Assembly: GCA_012842745.1 (NCBI GenBank)
Contig: DUSF01000016.1
Span: 1-54,675 of the forward strand
DNA from: Bacillus sp. (in: firmicutes)
GTDB taxonomy: Bacteria; Bacillota; Bacilli; Bacillales; Bacillaceae_J
Reading direction: 5' to 3'
Length of the DNA stretch: 54,675 bases
Part shown: positions 8,895 to 17,478 of the stretch, in pieces
How positions within the stretch are numbered: position 1 is the first letter of the stretch
Layout: each line of letters begins with the position of its first letter
Notes under the pieces: model-generated
What the model saw: the letters and a program-made list of their open reading frames with translations, nothing else
Database searches by the model: none
What the model was told of the DNA's origin: nothing
Translations under genes and position numbers: made by a program

Positions 8895-9641
8895 ATGCTT
8901 TTTAAAAATAGCTCAAAGGAAAAAACGGTAGTCAACACGGATGATTTAGAAAAACAAATTTTGCGAATAAATGCCCTTGAGGTTCATATAAAAAAATTAT
9001 TGGAATTTGAAAAACAGTTTCGGCTTTCAATGTATAAAAGTGGCAGTAATGAAGGGGAAACGGTGGGAAAGGAAGAGTTACGAACAATTATAGACCGCCT
9101 TCTTTCTGAGAAATTAGCCGCTTTTGTCGAAAAAGAAGAAAAGATGTATGAAAGAATAAGAACATTGGAAAATCAAATTTCGGCCATGATGGAGTGTAGT
9201 GAGGGTAAACACGTCAAGTTTTGCACGGAGGTTAATGCGAGGATTAGTGCTTTGGAGAATCATTTCGTATTGGTTAATGAAGTACAAGCAGTGCTTGTCA
9301 AACGAGTAGATGAGCTTATGGAAAAATGTAATGAATTAATGAATGAAAAGGAAACTGATTTTAAGTGCCTATATATAGATAAGCTTTATTTGGACAAATA
9401 TGAGCAGAACAATAATTTTGCTCAACTTGGCATCAAAACATTGAGTGGAGCACTTAACATTGGCGCTACATATGGAAAGGTTGACATTCCAAGGGAAGTA
9501 AGTGAGGAGGAAAAAGATGAAATGACCGAATTGAAAGCGGAAAAGGAAAAAATGAAAAACGATACAGCCAATACGAATCCGGATTCAATGGGTGAAGACG
9601 ATGAGTTTCCATACACAGATATCATTATCGAGGAAGACTAG
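8895..9641 (+). CDS. GerPC-like coiled-coil spore protein
   Basis: A 248-residue hydrophilic protein. Residues ~12-165 are heptad-rich coiled coil (for example LEKQILRINALEVHIKKLLE). A conserved C-terminal block follows (IDKLYLDKYEQ, then IKTLSGALNIGA), which resembles the IE-x-L-x-GTLNIGL motif that marks GerPC. The acidic tail ends DIIIEED. GerPC is needed for GerP function in the spore coat. The start is 44 bases after hsp20, so the two are probably co-transcribed, and together with the divergent GerPA/PF-like genes they make a gerP-like locus. Confidence 0.72.
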   Translation: MLFKNSSKEKTVVNTDDLEKQILRINALEVHIKKLLEFEKQFRLSMYKSGSNEGETVGKEELRTIIDRLLSEKLAAFVEKEEKMYERIRTLENQISAMMECSEGKHVKFCTEVNARISALENHFVLVNEVQAVLVKRVDELMEKCNELMNEKETDFKCLYIDKLYLDKYEQNNNFAQLGIKTLSGALNIGATYGKVDIPREVSEEEKDEMTELKAEKEKMKNDTANTNPDSMGEDDEFPYTDIIIEED

Positions 9642-9762
9642 TAGTCTGGAGATTGATAGCCGTAATTGCATAAAACGTGGCACATCAAATTTCATAAAAA
9701 AGTTGGCAAGGGTTATTATTAAATAAATAGCATACTCTTTAAAAACTGGAGGATGAGTTTCT

Positions 9763-10953
9763 ATGAAATATAACTTTGATGAAATTGTCAATCGTCGCAA
9801 TACATATTCGATGAAATGGGATGGCGGCGAATTTATTAAAAAAATGGGAATCACCGAAAGATATGATGGGGAAACGCTGCCGTTATTTACAGCAGACATG
9901 GATTTACCTATTCCCCAACCTGTAATCGATGCATTGCATAAAACGGTCGACCATCGTGTTTTTGGGTATTCTGTTTTTCCAGATGAGTATTATAAAGCCA
10001 TTCAATCTTGGTTTAAAAAAAGACATGATTGGGATATCAAAATAGAGGAAATCGTCTATAGTCCAGGGACTGTTCATGCTTTAAATATGGCTGTAAGGGC
10101 TTTTACCAAACCAGGTGACGGGGTAATCATCCAACGCCCAGTTTATCCACCGTTTACAAGTGTTATTAAAAGCAATGGCAGAATAGTAAGGAATAATGCC
10201 TTAATCTGTGATGAAAATGGCTATTATTCCATTGATTTTGCTGATTTTGAAGCGAAAGCGAAAGAGGAAAATACGAAATTGTTTATTTTGTGCAACCCAC
10301 ATAATCCGACGGGCAGGATTTTTAATCAGGAGGAGCTTCAGAAATTAGCTGATATTTGTGCGCAAAACGATGTACTAATTATTGCTGACGAAATTCATGG
10401 GGATTTAATAAGATGTAATCAAACCTTTATTCCAATTACAAAAGTTACTGAGAAGACTGACCATATCATTACTTGCACAGCTATTAATAAAACCTTTAAT
10501 GTTGCAGGATTACATTGTACAAATGTGATCATTCCTAACGCAAACTTGAGAAAGTTATTTATTAAAGAAATTGGCATGCAATTACCATCGCCTTTTACTA
10601 TCGCTGCGTTGATTGCTGCCTATAATGAGGGAGAAGAGTGGTTGGAGCATTTGAAAGAATATATTGATGGCACAATCGAATGGGTGATGGAATTTTTAGC
10701 AGAAAGAATGCCTAAGGTCAAAGTGAGAGTCCCTGAAGGCACTTATTTGCTGTGGATGGATTTCAGCGGCTACGGAATTTCGCCGCAAGAAGTACATGAC
10801 CGAATTTATAATAGGGCGAATGTTATTTTAGAAGATGGCAGTATGTTTGGTGAAGAAGGATTGCCTTATCAAAGAATTTGCCTCCCTTCTCCAAGGCCAA
10901 TCATAAAAGAGGCTTTCGAAAGAATTGCTAAAGAATTTGAGGATTTAAGGTAA
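9763..10953 (+). CDS. patB: PatB/MalY-family cystathionine beta-lyase / aminotransferase
   Basis: This is a PLP-dependent fold-type I enzyme of 396 residues. The PLP Lys is K243 in INKTFNVAGL; D209 in ADEIHGD is the ring-nitrogen Asp; the CNPHNPTGR motif sits at 177-185. These are typical of PatB/MalY C-S lyases, which cleave cystathionine or related thioethers to a thiol, pyruvate and ammonia, usually in methionine or sulfur metabolism. It has its own SD (GGAGG) and appears monocistronic. A mixed aminotransferase activity cannot be excluded from sequence. Confidence 0.88.
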   Translation: MKYNFDEIVNRRNTYSMKWDGGEFIKKMGITERYDGETLPLFTADMDLPIPQPVIDALHKTVDHRVFGYSVFPDEYYKAIQSWFKKRHDWDIKIEEIVYSPGTVHALNMAVRAFTKPGDGVIIQRPVYPPFTSVIKSNGRIVRNNALICDENGYYSIDFADFEAKAKEENTKLFILCNPHNPTGRIFNQEELQKLADICAQNDVLIIADEIHGDLIRCNQTFIPITKVTEKTDHIITCTAINKTFNVAGLHCTNVIIPNANLRKLFIKEIGMQLPSPFTIAALIAAYNEGEEWLEHLKEYIDGTIEWVMEFLAERMPKVKVRVPEGTYLLWMDFSGYGISPQEVHDRIYNRANVILEDGSMFGEEGLPYQRICLPSPRPIIKEAFERIAKEFEDLR

Positions 10954-10970
10954 GATAGCATCAAAGTTGA

Positions 10971-11160
10971 GATACGGCTAGTGCCTGTATGTTGAGAAAA
11001 TGGAGGGTACCGGTAACTAGAACAGGTTTCTAGTGCCCGAAAAAGTAAAAAAAGCAGAGCGACGGTAACTAGAACAAGCTACTAGTGCCTATATAGGAAG
11101 AAAATCCAAGGTCACGGTCACTAGCTCCCCATAAGCTTGGTTTGAAGTGCCCGGACCTTT
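10971..11160. repeat. Cluster of imperfect palindromic repeats (3 units plus a fragment)
   Basis: Three related units occur at 11011-11040, 11062-11093 and 11113-11155, with a fragment at 10973-10986. Each begins CGGTNACTAG and ends near AGTGCC(CG). In the first, arms CGGTAACTAGAA and TTCTAGTGCCCG pair with two mismatches, so each unit can fold. The third is enlarged, with flanking AAGGTC/GACCTT arms. They resemble interspersed intergenic repeats rather than coding DNA. They fill the space between patB and the trp promoter. Confidence 0.75.
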
Positions 11161-11196
11161 CATCATATCCAACTTCCTTGTACCAAAAAATTAGTA

Positions 11197-11226
11197 TAGA
11201 CAAAACGTTGCCTCAAGTGTTAAAAT
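11197..11226 (+). promoter_or_regulatory. Probable sigma-A promoter of the trp operon
   Basis: TAGACA (11197-11202) and TAAAAT (11221-11226) with an 18-base spacer. The expected start, near 11233, lies just ahead of the T-box leader. Confidence 0.55.
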
Positions 11227-11232
11227 ATTCTC

Positions 11233-11516
11233 AAAATTACTAAACCGTTGAGCAAGAGTAGTAGGAGTAATGATTTGTACTCAGAGAGCCGCTAATTGGT
11301 GAGAAGCGGTTGCAATAATTATTCTGAATGGACTTGCGAGGGAAGCCTGAACTCTATTTGATAGTAGGCGCTTACGGAAACCTGTCCGTTATCAGTAGGA
11401 TGTATATGATTGTATACAGTTTTGAGTGGACGTTTATCGTCAATTTGGGTGGTACCGCAGAAGTTAAAAGCTTTTGTCCCTTTCTTTTTGGAAGGGATAA
11501 AGGCTTTTTTTATTCA
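11233..11516 (+). promoter_or_regulatory. T-box riboswitch, tRNA-Trp specific
   Basis: The leader shows the Stem I opening (AGAGAGCC near 11284), a specifier region GAATGGAC with UGG (Trp) at 11329-11331, the conserved T-box TGGGTGGTACCGCAG (11446-11460) that pairs with the tRNA acceptor end, and a terminator (stem AGCTTTTGTCCCTT / AAGGGATAAAGGCT followed by seven T, to ~11512). Uncharged tRNA-Trp should stabilise the antiterminator and switch on trpBADCF. B. subtilis controls its trp operon with the TRAP protein instead, so this is a different regulatory solution. The 5' boundary is approximate. Confidence 0.9.
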
Positions 11517-11539
11517 ATAAAAAAGGAGATTGAAAAAAC

Positions 11540-12724
11540 ATGTCAAAAGGAAGATTTGGAATTCATGGTGGTCAGTACATTCCAGAAACACTGATGAATG
11601 CCGTGATTGAGCTTGAGGAAGCGTATAATCATTTTAAAAATGATCCAGAATTTGTTGAGGAATTCAATAGCTTACTAAATAAATATGCAGGGAGACCGTC
11701 ACTGCTTTATTTTGCAGAAAAAATGACAAGGGACCTTGGCGGCGCAAAAATTTACTTAAAGCGCGAGGATTTGAATCATACAGGCTCCCATAAAATCAAT
11801 AATGTACTAGGCCAAGTGCTTTTAGCAAAACGTATGGGGAAAACGCGGGTCATTGCTGAAACCGGTGCAGGCCAGCATGGTGTGGCAACGGCTACCGCGG
11901 CTGCGCTTTTAGGATTAGAATGCGAGATTTTCATGGGGAAGGAGGATACGGACCGGCAAGCACTAAATGTCTACCGGATGAAGCTTCTTGGTGCAAAAGT
12001 GCATGCTGTAACAAGCGGCACCCAGACATTGAAAGACGCTGTAAATGATACGATGCGTGAATGGACACAGCGTGTCCATGATACCCACTATGTCCTTGGG
12101 TCTGTCATGGGTCCACATCCATTTCCAACGATTGTCCGTGATTTTCAAAGTGTAATTGGTCGTGAAATTAAGGGTCAAATCCAGGAAATGGAAGGTAGAC
12201 TACCTGATGCAGTCTTAGCCTGTGTTGGTGGCGGCAGCAATGCGATTGGTACTTTTTATGAATTTATTGAAGATGAAGGTGTTCGCTTAATAGGCTGTGA
12301 AGCTGCAGGTCATGGTATTGAATCAGAAAAAACAGCAGCAACGATTGCAACTGGCTCTCTTGGTATTTTTCACGGGATGAAGTCTTATTTCTGTCAAGAT
12401 GAATATGGGCAAATTGCTCCTGTTCATTCTATTTCAGCGGGACTTGATTATCCGGGAATTGGACCTGAACATGCTAATCTTCATGATATCGGCAGGGCAC
12501 AATATGTCCCTGTTACTGACGATGAAGCGGTCGAGGCATTTGAATACCTTTCACGAATGGAAGGAATTATACCGGCGATTGAAAGTGCCCATGCAGTTGC
12601 CTATGCGAAAAAACTAGCCCCTACGATGGGTCAGGATGAAATCATGGTTATCTGTCTATCAGGAAGAGGAGATAAGGATGTTGCTGCAATAGCACGTTAC
12701 AAAGGAGAGCAAATTTATGAGTAA
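11540..12724 (+). CDS. trpB: Tryptophan synthase beta chain
   Basis: TrpB of 394 residues condenses indole with serine using PLP. K85 in [10 protein letters not shown] is the Schiff-base lysine, E107 in AETGAGQHG the catalytic Glu, and GGGSNAIG (230-237) the PLP phosphate loop. SD AAAGGAG precedes the ATG. It is first in the operon and directly follows the T-box terminator. The N-terminus ([18 protein letters not shown]) is shorter than and unlike the usual Bacillus TrpB opening, and in my reading closer to clostridial forms. Confidence 0.96.
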   Translation: MSKGRFGIHGGQYIPETLMNAVIELEEAYNHFKNDPEFVEEFNSLLNKYAGRPSLLYFAEKMTRDLGGAKIYLKREDLNHTGSHKINNVLGQVLLAKRMGKTRVIAETGAGQHGVATATAAALLGLECEIFMGKEDTDRQALNVYRMKLLGAKVHAVTSGTQTLKDAVNDTMREWTQRVHDTHYVLGSVMGPHPFPTIVRDFQSVIGREIKGQIQEMEGRLPDAVLACVGGGSNAIGTFYEFIEDEGVRLIGCEAAGHGIESEKTAATIATGSLGIFHGMKSYFCQDEYGQIAPVHSISAGLDYPGIGPEHANLHDIGRAQYVPVTDDEAVEAFEYLSRMEGIIPAIESAHAVAYAKKLAPTMGQDEIMVICLSGRGDKDVAAIARYKGEQIYE

Positions 12725-13493
12725 AATACAAATACGACAAGCATTTGCAAATGGCAAAGCATTTATACCATTTATAACTGCGGGGGATCCATCGCTGGAA
12801 ATAACTGAGCAATTAGTACTGCAAATGGCGGAAGCGGGCGCTGATTTAATTGAACTTGGCATTCCATTTTCCGACCCGGTTGCTGAAGGGCCTATCATTC
12901 AAGATGCTGATGTTCGTGCTCTTGAAGCGGGTACAACAACGGACAAAATTTTTGCGATGGTGAGGCGCATCCGCGAAACATGTACGGTGCCAATCGCGTT
13001 TATGACGTATATTAATCCAATTTTCACTTATGGTACAGAGCGTTTTATGAAAAACTGCCAAGATGCTGGCGTGTGTGCTGTGATTGTGCCTGACCTCCCA
13101 TTTGAGGAAAAGGAAGAAATCGAACCTTCTTGCTTGAAATATGATGTGACATTAATTTCGATGATTGCACCAACATCAAATGACCGCATTCGCATGATTG
13201 CGAAAGAAGCAGAAGGCTTCGTATATTTTGTTTCATCAATGGGCGTTACTGGTGTACGCCAAGAGATTAGCAATGATGTTGAGAAAATGATTCAACTTGT
13301 AAAAGAGATCAAAGACATTCCATGTGCAATTGGTTTTGGTATTTCGACACCAGAACAGGCTAAAAAAATGGCTGCCTTTTCTGACGGGGTTATTGTCGGA
13401 AGTGCAATCGTTAGGATTATTGCCGAATACGGTTTTGGCTGTGTACCGCATGTTGTTGAATATGTAAAGGAAATGAAGAAGGCGATTAGTTGA
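12717..13493 (+). CDS. trpA: Tryptophan synthase alpha chain
   Basis: A TIM-barrel protein of 258 residues that splits indole-3-glycerol phosphate to indole, which passes to TrpB. E46 in ELGIPFSDP matches catalytic Glu49 of the Salmonella enzyme. The position of catalytic Asp60 (LADGP in Salmonella) is Glu here (E57, VAEGP). Later motifs [17 protein letters not shown] and [11 protein letters not shown] are intact. It overlaps trpB by eight bases, so translation is probably coupled. The Asp-to-Glu change recurs in some Clostridia to my knowledge, so it more likely marks ancestry than loss of activity. Confidence 0.95.
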   Translation: MSKIQIRQAFANGKAFIPFITAGDPSLEITEQLVLQMAEAGADLIELGIPFSDPVAEGPIIQDADVRALEAGTTTDKIFAMVRRIRETCTVPIAFMTYINPIFTYGTERFMKNCQDAGVCAVIVPDLPFEEKEEIEPSCLKYDVTLISMIAPTSNDRIRMIAKEAEGFVYFVSSMGVTGVRQEISNDVEKMIQLVKEIKDIPCAIGFGISTPEQAKKMAAFSDGVIVGSAIVRIIAEYGFGCVPHVVEYVKEMKKAIS

Positions 13494-13530
13494 GATTAGA
13501 AAGCCAATAATGAGAGGAGCAGAGATTGAG

Positions 13531-14562
13531 ATGATTAAAAACATTTTGCAAAAATTAACGGAAAGAAAAGATCTTACTGCAGAGGAAGCGTATAGCTTAA
13601 TTGTCGCGATAAAAAATGATGAACTGAGCGAGGTACAAATTGCTGGTTTTCAGGTAGCCCTATTAATGAAAGGGCCAACGTTAACAGAAATTGCAGCGAT
13701 TGCGAGGGCCATGCGCGATAATTGTATTCAAATTAATCCAAAAGTAAATGACGAAATGATGGATACATGTGGAACGGGCGGTGGACTTAGCACGTTTAAT
13801 ATTTCTACATCGGTTGCGTTTGTGGCGGCAGCTGCAGGGATTCCAGTAGCAAAGCACGGCAGTCGCTCTATTTCTAGCCTTTCAGGAAGTGCTGACGTTT
13901 TAGAAGCGTTGAATGTTGAAATTAATTTAAGTACAAGGGCAGTTGAGAAACTAATTGAAGATGTCGGAATTTCTTTCCTTTATGCACCCCTATATCATCC
14001 GGTCATGGGGAAAGTATTGCCACCTGAAAAAGATCTCGGCATTAAGACCATTTTTTATACGATTATTGGACCGCTTATCAACCCAGCCAAAGCTACAAAG
14101 CATGTGTTAGGTGTTTATCGTCCTGAACTGTTAGATACAGTATCGCAGGTTGCACTTTCATTAGGCTACAAGCGTGCCTTATTTGTTCATGGTTTGGACG
14201 GTTTAGATGAAATTTCACTACTAGGTAAAACAAGAATTAATGAACTTAATAACGGCAAGATTACGACTTACGAAATTGCTCCTGAAGACTTTGGCATGTC
14301 GCGTTGTACACTAGATGAAATTGTCACTGGTACTCCTGAAGAAAATGCAAATATGATTAGAAATGTATTCTCTGGAAAAGATAAAGGTCCACGTCGCCAA
14401 GCGGTTGTTTTAAATGCTGCGGGCGCTTTAATGATTGGTGAAAAGGTGGATTCTTTTGCAGAGGGAATTAAACTTGCTAATGAAATTATTGATAGCGGAG
14501 CTGCACAACGGAAACTAAATGACCTTATTACTGCTTCAAATGATTATAAAGTGGTGAATTGA
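13531..14562 (+). CDS. trpD: Anthranilate phosphoribosyltransferase
   Basis: TrpD (343 residues) joins anthranilate to PRPP. The start at 13531 is preferred because AGAGGAG lies ~11 bases before it and within the longer frame that opens at 13510. The family glycine loop reads DTCGTGGGLSTFNIST (79-93), where the common form is CGTGGDG, and the anthranilate/PRPP motif reads VAKHGSRSISS, where KHGNR is usual. GSADVLEAL is normal. These two substitutions set it apart from ordinary Bacillus TrpD and fit the unusual character of the whole operon. Confidence 0.93.
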   Translation: MIKNILQKLTERKDLTAEEAYSLIVAIKNDELSEVQIAGFQVALLMKGPTLTEIAAIARAMRDNCIQINPKVNDEMMDTCGTGGGLSTFNISTSVAFVAAAAGIPVAKHGSRSISSLSGSADVLEALNVEINLSTRAVEKLIEDVGISFLYAPLYHPVMGKVLPPEKDLGIKTIFYTIIGPLINPAKATKHVLGVYRPELLDTVSQVALSLGYKRALFVHGLDGLDEISLLGKTRINELNNGKITTYEIAPEDFGMSRCTLDEIVTGTPEENANMIRNVFSGKDKGPRRQAVVLNAAGALMIGEKVDSFAEGIKLANEIIDSGAAQRKLNDLITASNDYKVVN

Positions 14563-14563
14563 A

Positions 14564-15298
14564 ATGAAAATGGATAAAACAGGGGATTTAAACGATCGAA
14601 GGACTATATGTACGACCCCCCTTTGGGAAAAATACCGAACAGGCATTACACCTGTCATCCCTGATATTAAGTGTAAATCGCCTGGTGAAGGTGACTTGAT
14701 GCTTGGGAGAGACCCTGTTGAATTGGCAGTACGCTTGGCAGAAGCAGGAGCACCTGTTATTTCAGTTGTAACGGAATCAGAGCATTATGGAGGCTCGTTG
14801 GATTTGTTGCGACAGATTGCCGTGGCTGTCCCTGTTCCTATTTTACGAAAGGATTTCATTAAAACACGGGAACAATTGCAGGAGAGTGCAGACTATGGAG
14901 CAAGCGGAGTTTTGCTAATTTCCTCTATTATAGAAAAAGACCAGCTTTATCGACTTATTGATGATGCGTATTTTTTAGGCTTAGAGCCTTTAGTAGAAAC
15001 TCATAACGAAGAAGAAATAAAAGCGATTAAAGATGTCCCGCAGCTTACATTTTTAGGGATAAATAATCGCAATATTCTTGAGTGGGAAATGGACGATGGA
15101 ACTGTGAATACAACTGAAAAGTTGGCGCAAATTATGCCACCCAACACTTTCGTTTTAAGTGAAAGTTCTATTTCTTCTTCAATGGACGTGATGCGAGCTA
15201 CGTCGGCAGGGGCACATGGGGTGCTAGTTGGAACAGCAATATTGCGAGCAAAGGACCCTGTGGAAATGTACCAGCAGTTAAGCGTTCCAAGGGGGTAA
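14564..15298 (+). CDS. trpC: Indole-3-glycerol-phosphate synthase
   Basis: TrpC (244 residues, TIM barrel) closes the indole ring. K36 (PDIKCKSP) fits catalytic Lys53 of the Sulfolobus enzyme, K96 (ILRKDF) fits Lys110 and E145 (LVETHN) fits Glu159; the position of Glu51 is Asp34. GINNRNI and GVLVGTAIL close the barrel. The N-terminus is short and lacks the usual leading helix. It starts one base after the trpD stop with only a weak GGTGA upstream, so coupling to trpD is likely. Confidence 0.92.
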   Translation: MKMDKTGDLNDRRTICTTPLWEKYRTGITPVIPDIKCKSPGEGDLMLGRDPVELAVRLAEAGAPVISVVTESEHYGGSLDLLRQIAVAVPVPILRKDFIKTREQLQESADYGASGVLLISSIIEKDQLYRLIDDAYFLGLEPLVETHNEEEIKAIKDVPQLTFLGINNRNILEWEMDDGTVNTTEKLAQIMPPNTFVLSESSISSSMDVMRATSAGAHGVLVGTAILRAKDPVEMYQQLSVPRG

Positions 15299-15307
15299 AG
15301 CGTTTTT

Positions 15308-15976
15308 ATGAAGACACGCGTGAAAATTTGCGGCCTAATGAATAATAAGGATGTCCAGTTGTGTATAAAAGCAGGCGTGGATATGCTTGGCTTTGTAGTT
15401 GATTATCCGACACCTGTTCCATGGGATTTATCAATAGATGAAGCTAGAGAACTTATTCAACATGTGCCACCATTTGTTAGCACTTGTGTTGTTACAGGGG
15501 GAACAGTCGAAAAAGTCATTGATATTGCACTTGAAACAAGACCAAATGTCGTTCAACTTCACTATAAGGAAACATTGTCTGAGGTAAAAGAAATTGCTAG
15601 TGAGCTACGCATATATGGAATAAAAACAATGAAGGCTTTACGTATTGACAGCAAAGGAAACTGTAATTTTGAAATTAATGACCCAGCTATGGCTGTGTAT
15701 GAACTTTCTAAAACAGGTCTTTCCGCTATATTAGTAGATTCTTATACTGAGTCTATGCCGGGTGGGACGGGTGTAATGGTAAATCTATCGGCCTTTCGTA
15801 CGATACAAAAAGAAAGTACATTACCGGTTATTTTGGCAGGTGGTCTAAATCCAACAAACATTCAATCACTCATAAATGAAGTGCACCCATTTGCTGTTGA
15901 TGTTATGACAGGTGTTGAAGAAAAGCCAGGTAAGAAAGATGCTGAGAGGATTTTAGAGTTTATGAAAAGCTGCTAA
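15308..15976 (+). CDS. trpF: Phosphoribosylanthranilate isomerase
   Basis: TrpF (222 residues, TIM barrel) isomerises phosphoribosylanthranilate. VKICGL holds the catalytic Cys (C8); ILVDSYTES holds the catalytic Asp; LAGGLNPTNI and VDVMTGVEEKPGKKD are the phosphate-binding segments (usual form VDVSSGVE). It is the last gene of trpBADCF, nine bases after trpC. Anthranilate synthase genes (trpE, trpG) are absent here and must lie elsewhere if the pathway is complete. Confidence 0.94.
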   Translation: MKTRVKICGLMNNKDVQLCIKAGVDMLGFVVDYPTPVPWDLSIDEARELIQHVPPFVSTCVVTGGTVEKVIDIALETRPNVVQLHYKETLSEVKEIASELRIYGIKTMKALRIDSKGNCNFEINDPAMAVYELSKTGLSAILVDSYTESMPGGTGVMVNLSAFRTIQKESTLPVILAGGLNPTNIQSLINEVHPFAVDVMTGVEEKPGKKDAERILEFMKSC

Positions 15977-16004
15977 TTAGTTTAATAGCTAGTTAAGCTT
16001 TCGT

Positions 16005-16038
16005 AAAAAACGGGAATCATGCGGAGTGCATGATTCCC
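16005..16038. terminator. Hairpin terminator, stronger on the minus strand
   Basis: An 11-bp perfect stem (GGGAATCATGC at 16012-16022 with its complement at 16028-16038, loop GGAGT). On the minus strand it is followed by TTTTTT (complement of 16005-16010), so it would terminate a minus-strand transcript from the 16.1-16.2 kb fragment. It may also end the trp mRNA. Confidence 0.75.
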
Positions 16039-16076
16039 AAAATTTGAAGAACATATTGTTAGGTTAAACCTTAATA

Positions 16077-16211
16077 TTAAATAATACCCCAAATCATACA
16101 TAATAGCGTACCGAAAACAGTTGCAAGGGCTAGTAAGATGGATAAGCCCCAGAACAAACCAAACGTAACATGTGCCCCGTGTGTTCCTAATGTAGTTAAT
16201 TTTAAAGTATA
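16077..16211 (-). pseudogene. Start-less remnant of a small membrane protein
   Basis: On the minus strand an open stretch ends at a TAA (16077-16079) and encodes a glycine-containing hydrophobic helix pair (TFGLFWGLSILLALAT, then VFGTLLCMIWGII). The end resembles the small accessory subunits of sodium symporters, though I cannot name the family. No ATG or GTG lies between the upstream in-frame stop (16212-16214) and the hydrophobic core. A terminator with a T-run sits correctly downstream, which suggests that a real gene once stood here. Confidence 0.4.
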
Positions 16212-16221
16212 TTAATATACT
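16206..16221. repeat. 16-bp perfect palindrome
   Basis: AGTATATTAATATACT reads the same on both strands. It lies at the upstream edge of the start-less fragment and about 115 bases before the dinB-like gene. It could be an operator, or simply AT-rich chance symmetry. Confidence 0.5.
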
Positions 16222-16337
16222 ATCTTGTGTGTTGGAAATATCCCATCTATCATATAAAGGTCGAATATTTTACATTTATATATAAATTTTTGTATAATTT
16301 GAAGTAGTTTGTAAATAAATCTTGGAGGAGGAATTAC

Positions 16338-16784
16338 ATGATGAGTGATTTAATAAAAAAGCAATTCGAATTAACGAGAACAAGTATATTTAAGACAATT
16401 GAGCAAACAGCATCGGAAAAATTCAATGTCAAGCCGCAAGGATATAATAATACAATCCATTGGCAGCTCGGACATATTTTAGTAGCTGCAGAGCAGTTTT
16501 TATTTGGCGGCCTAAACAAACTTCCTGAAGAGTATGGCGCTCTATTTAGCTATGGCTCAAGTCCGTCTGATTGGCAAGGTGATGTTCCAACTGTGGCAAA
16601 TTTAGTTGAACAATTAAAGGGCCAGCTCCAGCGGATAAAAGAAATTCCTAATGAACGTTTTCAAGAAAAGCTGCCAAAGCGAATTTTAGGAAATCATACA
16701 TTTGACGAGTTAGCGAGTTTCGCTGCTTATCATGAAAGCAACCATACTGGGCAAATCCATGCAATGAGCAGATTTCTAGCTTAG
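16338..16784 (+). CDS. DinB-family four-helix metal-binding protein
   Basis: A 148-residue protein with the DinB/YfiT-like fold. Three histidines in the expected places, H46 (HWQLGHI), H132 and H136 (YHESNHTGQI), form the probable metal site. The family includes thiol-dependent transferases and DNA-damage-induced proteins of unknown activity. A very strong SD (GGAGGAGG) precedes the ATG by six bases. The next gene follows after 15 bases, suggesting co-transcription. Confidence 0.85.
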   Translation: MMSDLIKKQFELTRTSIFKTIEQTASEKFNVKPQGYNNTIHWQLGHILVAAEQFLFGGLNKLPEEYGALFSYGSSPSDWQGDVPTVANLVEQLKGQLQRIKEIPNERFQEKLPKRILGNHTFDELASFAAYHESNHTGQIHAMSRFLA

Positions 16785-16799
16785 AGTTCGTTCAATTCG

Positions 16800-17246
16800 A
16801 TGACTACAATTTTAGTTGATGCAGATGCTTGTCCTGTAATAGACTTGACAATCAAAGTGGCAAAGCAATTTGAGATGCAAGTTATTCTTATATGTGATAC
16901 ATCACATTACATGGAGAGAGAAGGGGCAGAAACAATTACAGTTTCGAAAGGTTCGGACGCTGTTGATTTTGTTTTAGTTAATCGTGTCCAAGAAGGGGAC
17001 ATCGTTGTCACGCAAGATTATGGTTTAGCGGCGATGGTTTTAGCTAAGCAAGGTTTTCCTATTGATCAAAATGGGCGCTTATATACTGCGGAAAATATTG
17101 ACCAGTTGTTATTTTCACGCCATCTTGCAAAAAAAATCCGCCAAGCTGGCGGTCGTACAAAAGGGCCAAAAAAGCGTTCAAAGGAAGCGGATCTTTACTT
17201 TGAAGAAAACCTAAAGCAATTATGTGAAAAAGTAAAAGGAGTCTGA
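16800..17246 (+). CDS. YaiI/YqxD family (DUF188) protein
   Basis: A 148-residue protein with the PIN-like DUF188 signatures VDADACPV at the N-terminus, DIVVTQDYGLAA in the middle and GGRTKGPKKRS near the end. The conserved Asp residues are arranged as in metal-dependent PIN-type nucleases, but no function is established. The SD is weak (TAGAG), in keeping with translation following the dinB-like gene. Confidence 0.9.
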   Translation: MTTILVDADACPVIDLTIKVAKQFEMQVILICDTSHYMEREGAETITVSKGSDAVDFVLVNRVQEGDIVVTQDYGLAAMVLAKQGFPIDQNGRLYTAENIDQLLFSRHLAKKIRQAGGRTKGPKKRSKEADLYFEENLKQLCEKVKGV

Positions 17247-17286
17247 CTCCCTAACAATAATAAAAGTTATTTAAATAAATGTAAGT

Positions 17287-17320
17287 AGGTCTATATCTCT
17301 ATTAGATATAGGCTTTTTTT
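17287..17320 (+). terminator. Rho-independent terminator
   Basis: CTATATCT (17291-17298) pairs with AGATATAG (17304-17311), followed by GC and seven T. It ends the dinB-like/DUF188 transcript. Confidence 0.85.
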
Positions 17321-17478
17321 ATTTAATATAAATTCATATAATTTCGACTAAAAAAACACAGATACTTTCTATATATTTCATAATTGTTATTTAGTATTGT
17401 TTGTGGGAGCTCCTCAATAAGCAAATATATATTTCTATTAATTTTGTTTTGGTCTTAAAACTGAATGGAGGGAATAGA

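Noticed and set aside
10971-11160. Possible CRISPR array in the repeats before trp
   Set aside because: Units are imperfect palindromes of unequal length with diverged copies; there are no uniform repeats or spacers and no cas genes.
11328-11594. 88-codon open frame across the T-box
   Set aside because: It overlaps the T-box, its terminator and the trpB start, has no SD and encodes nothing recognisable.
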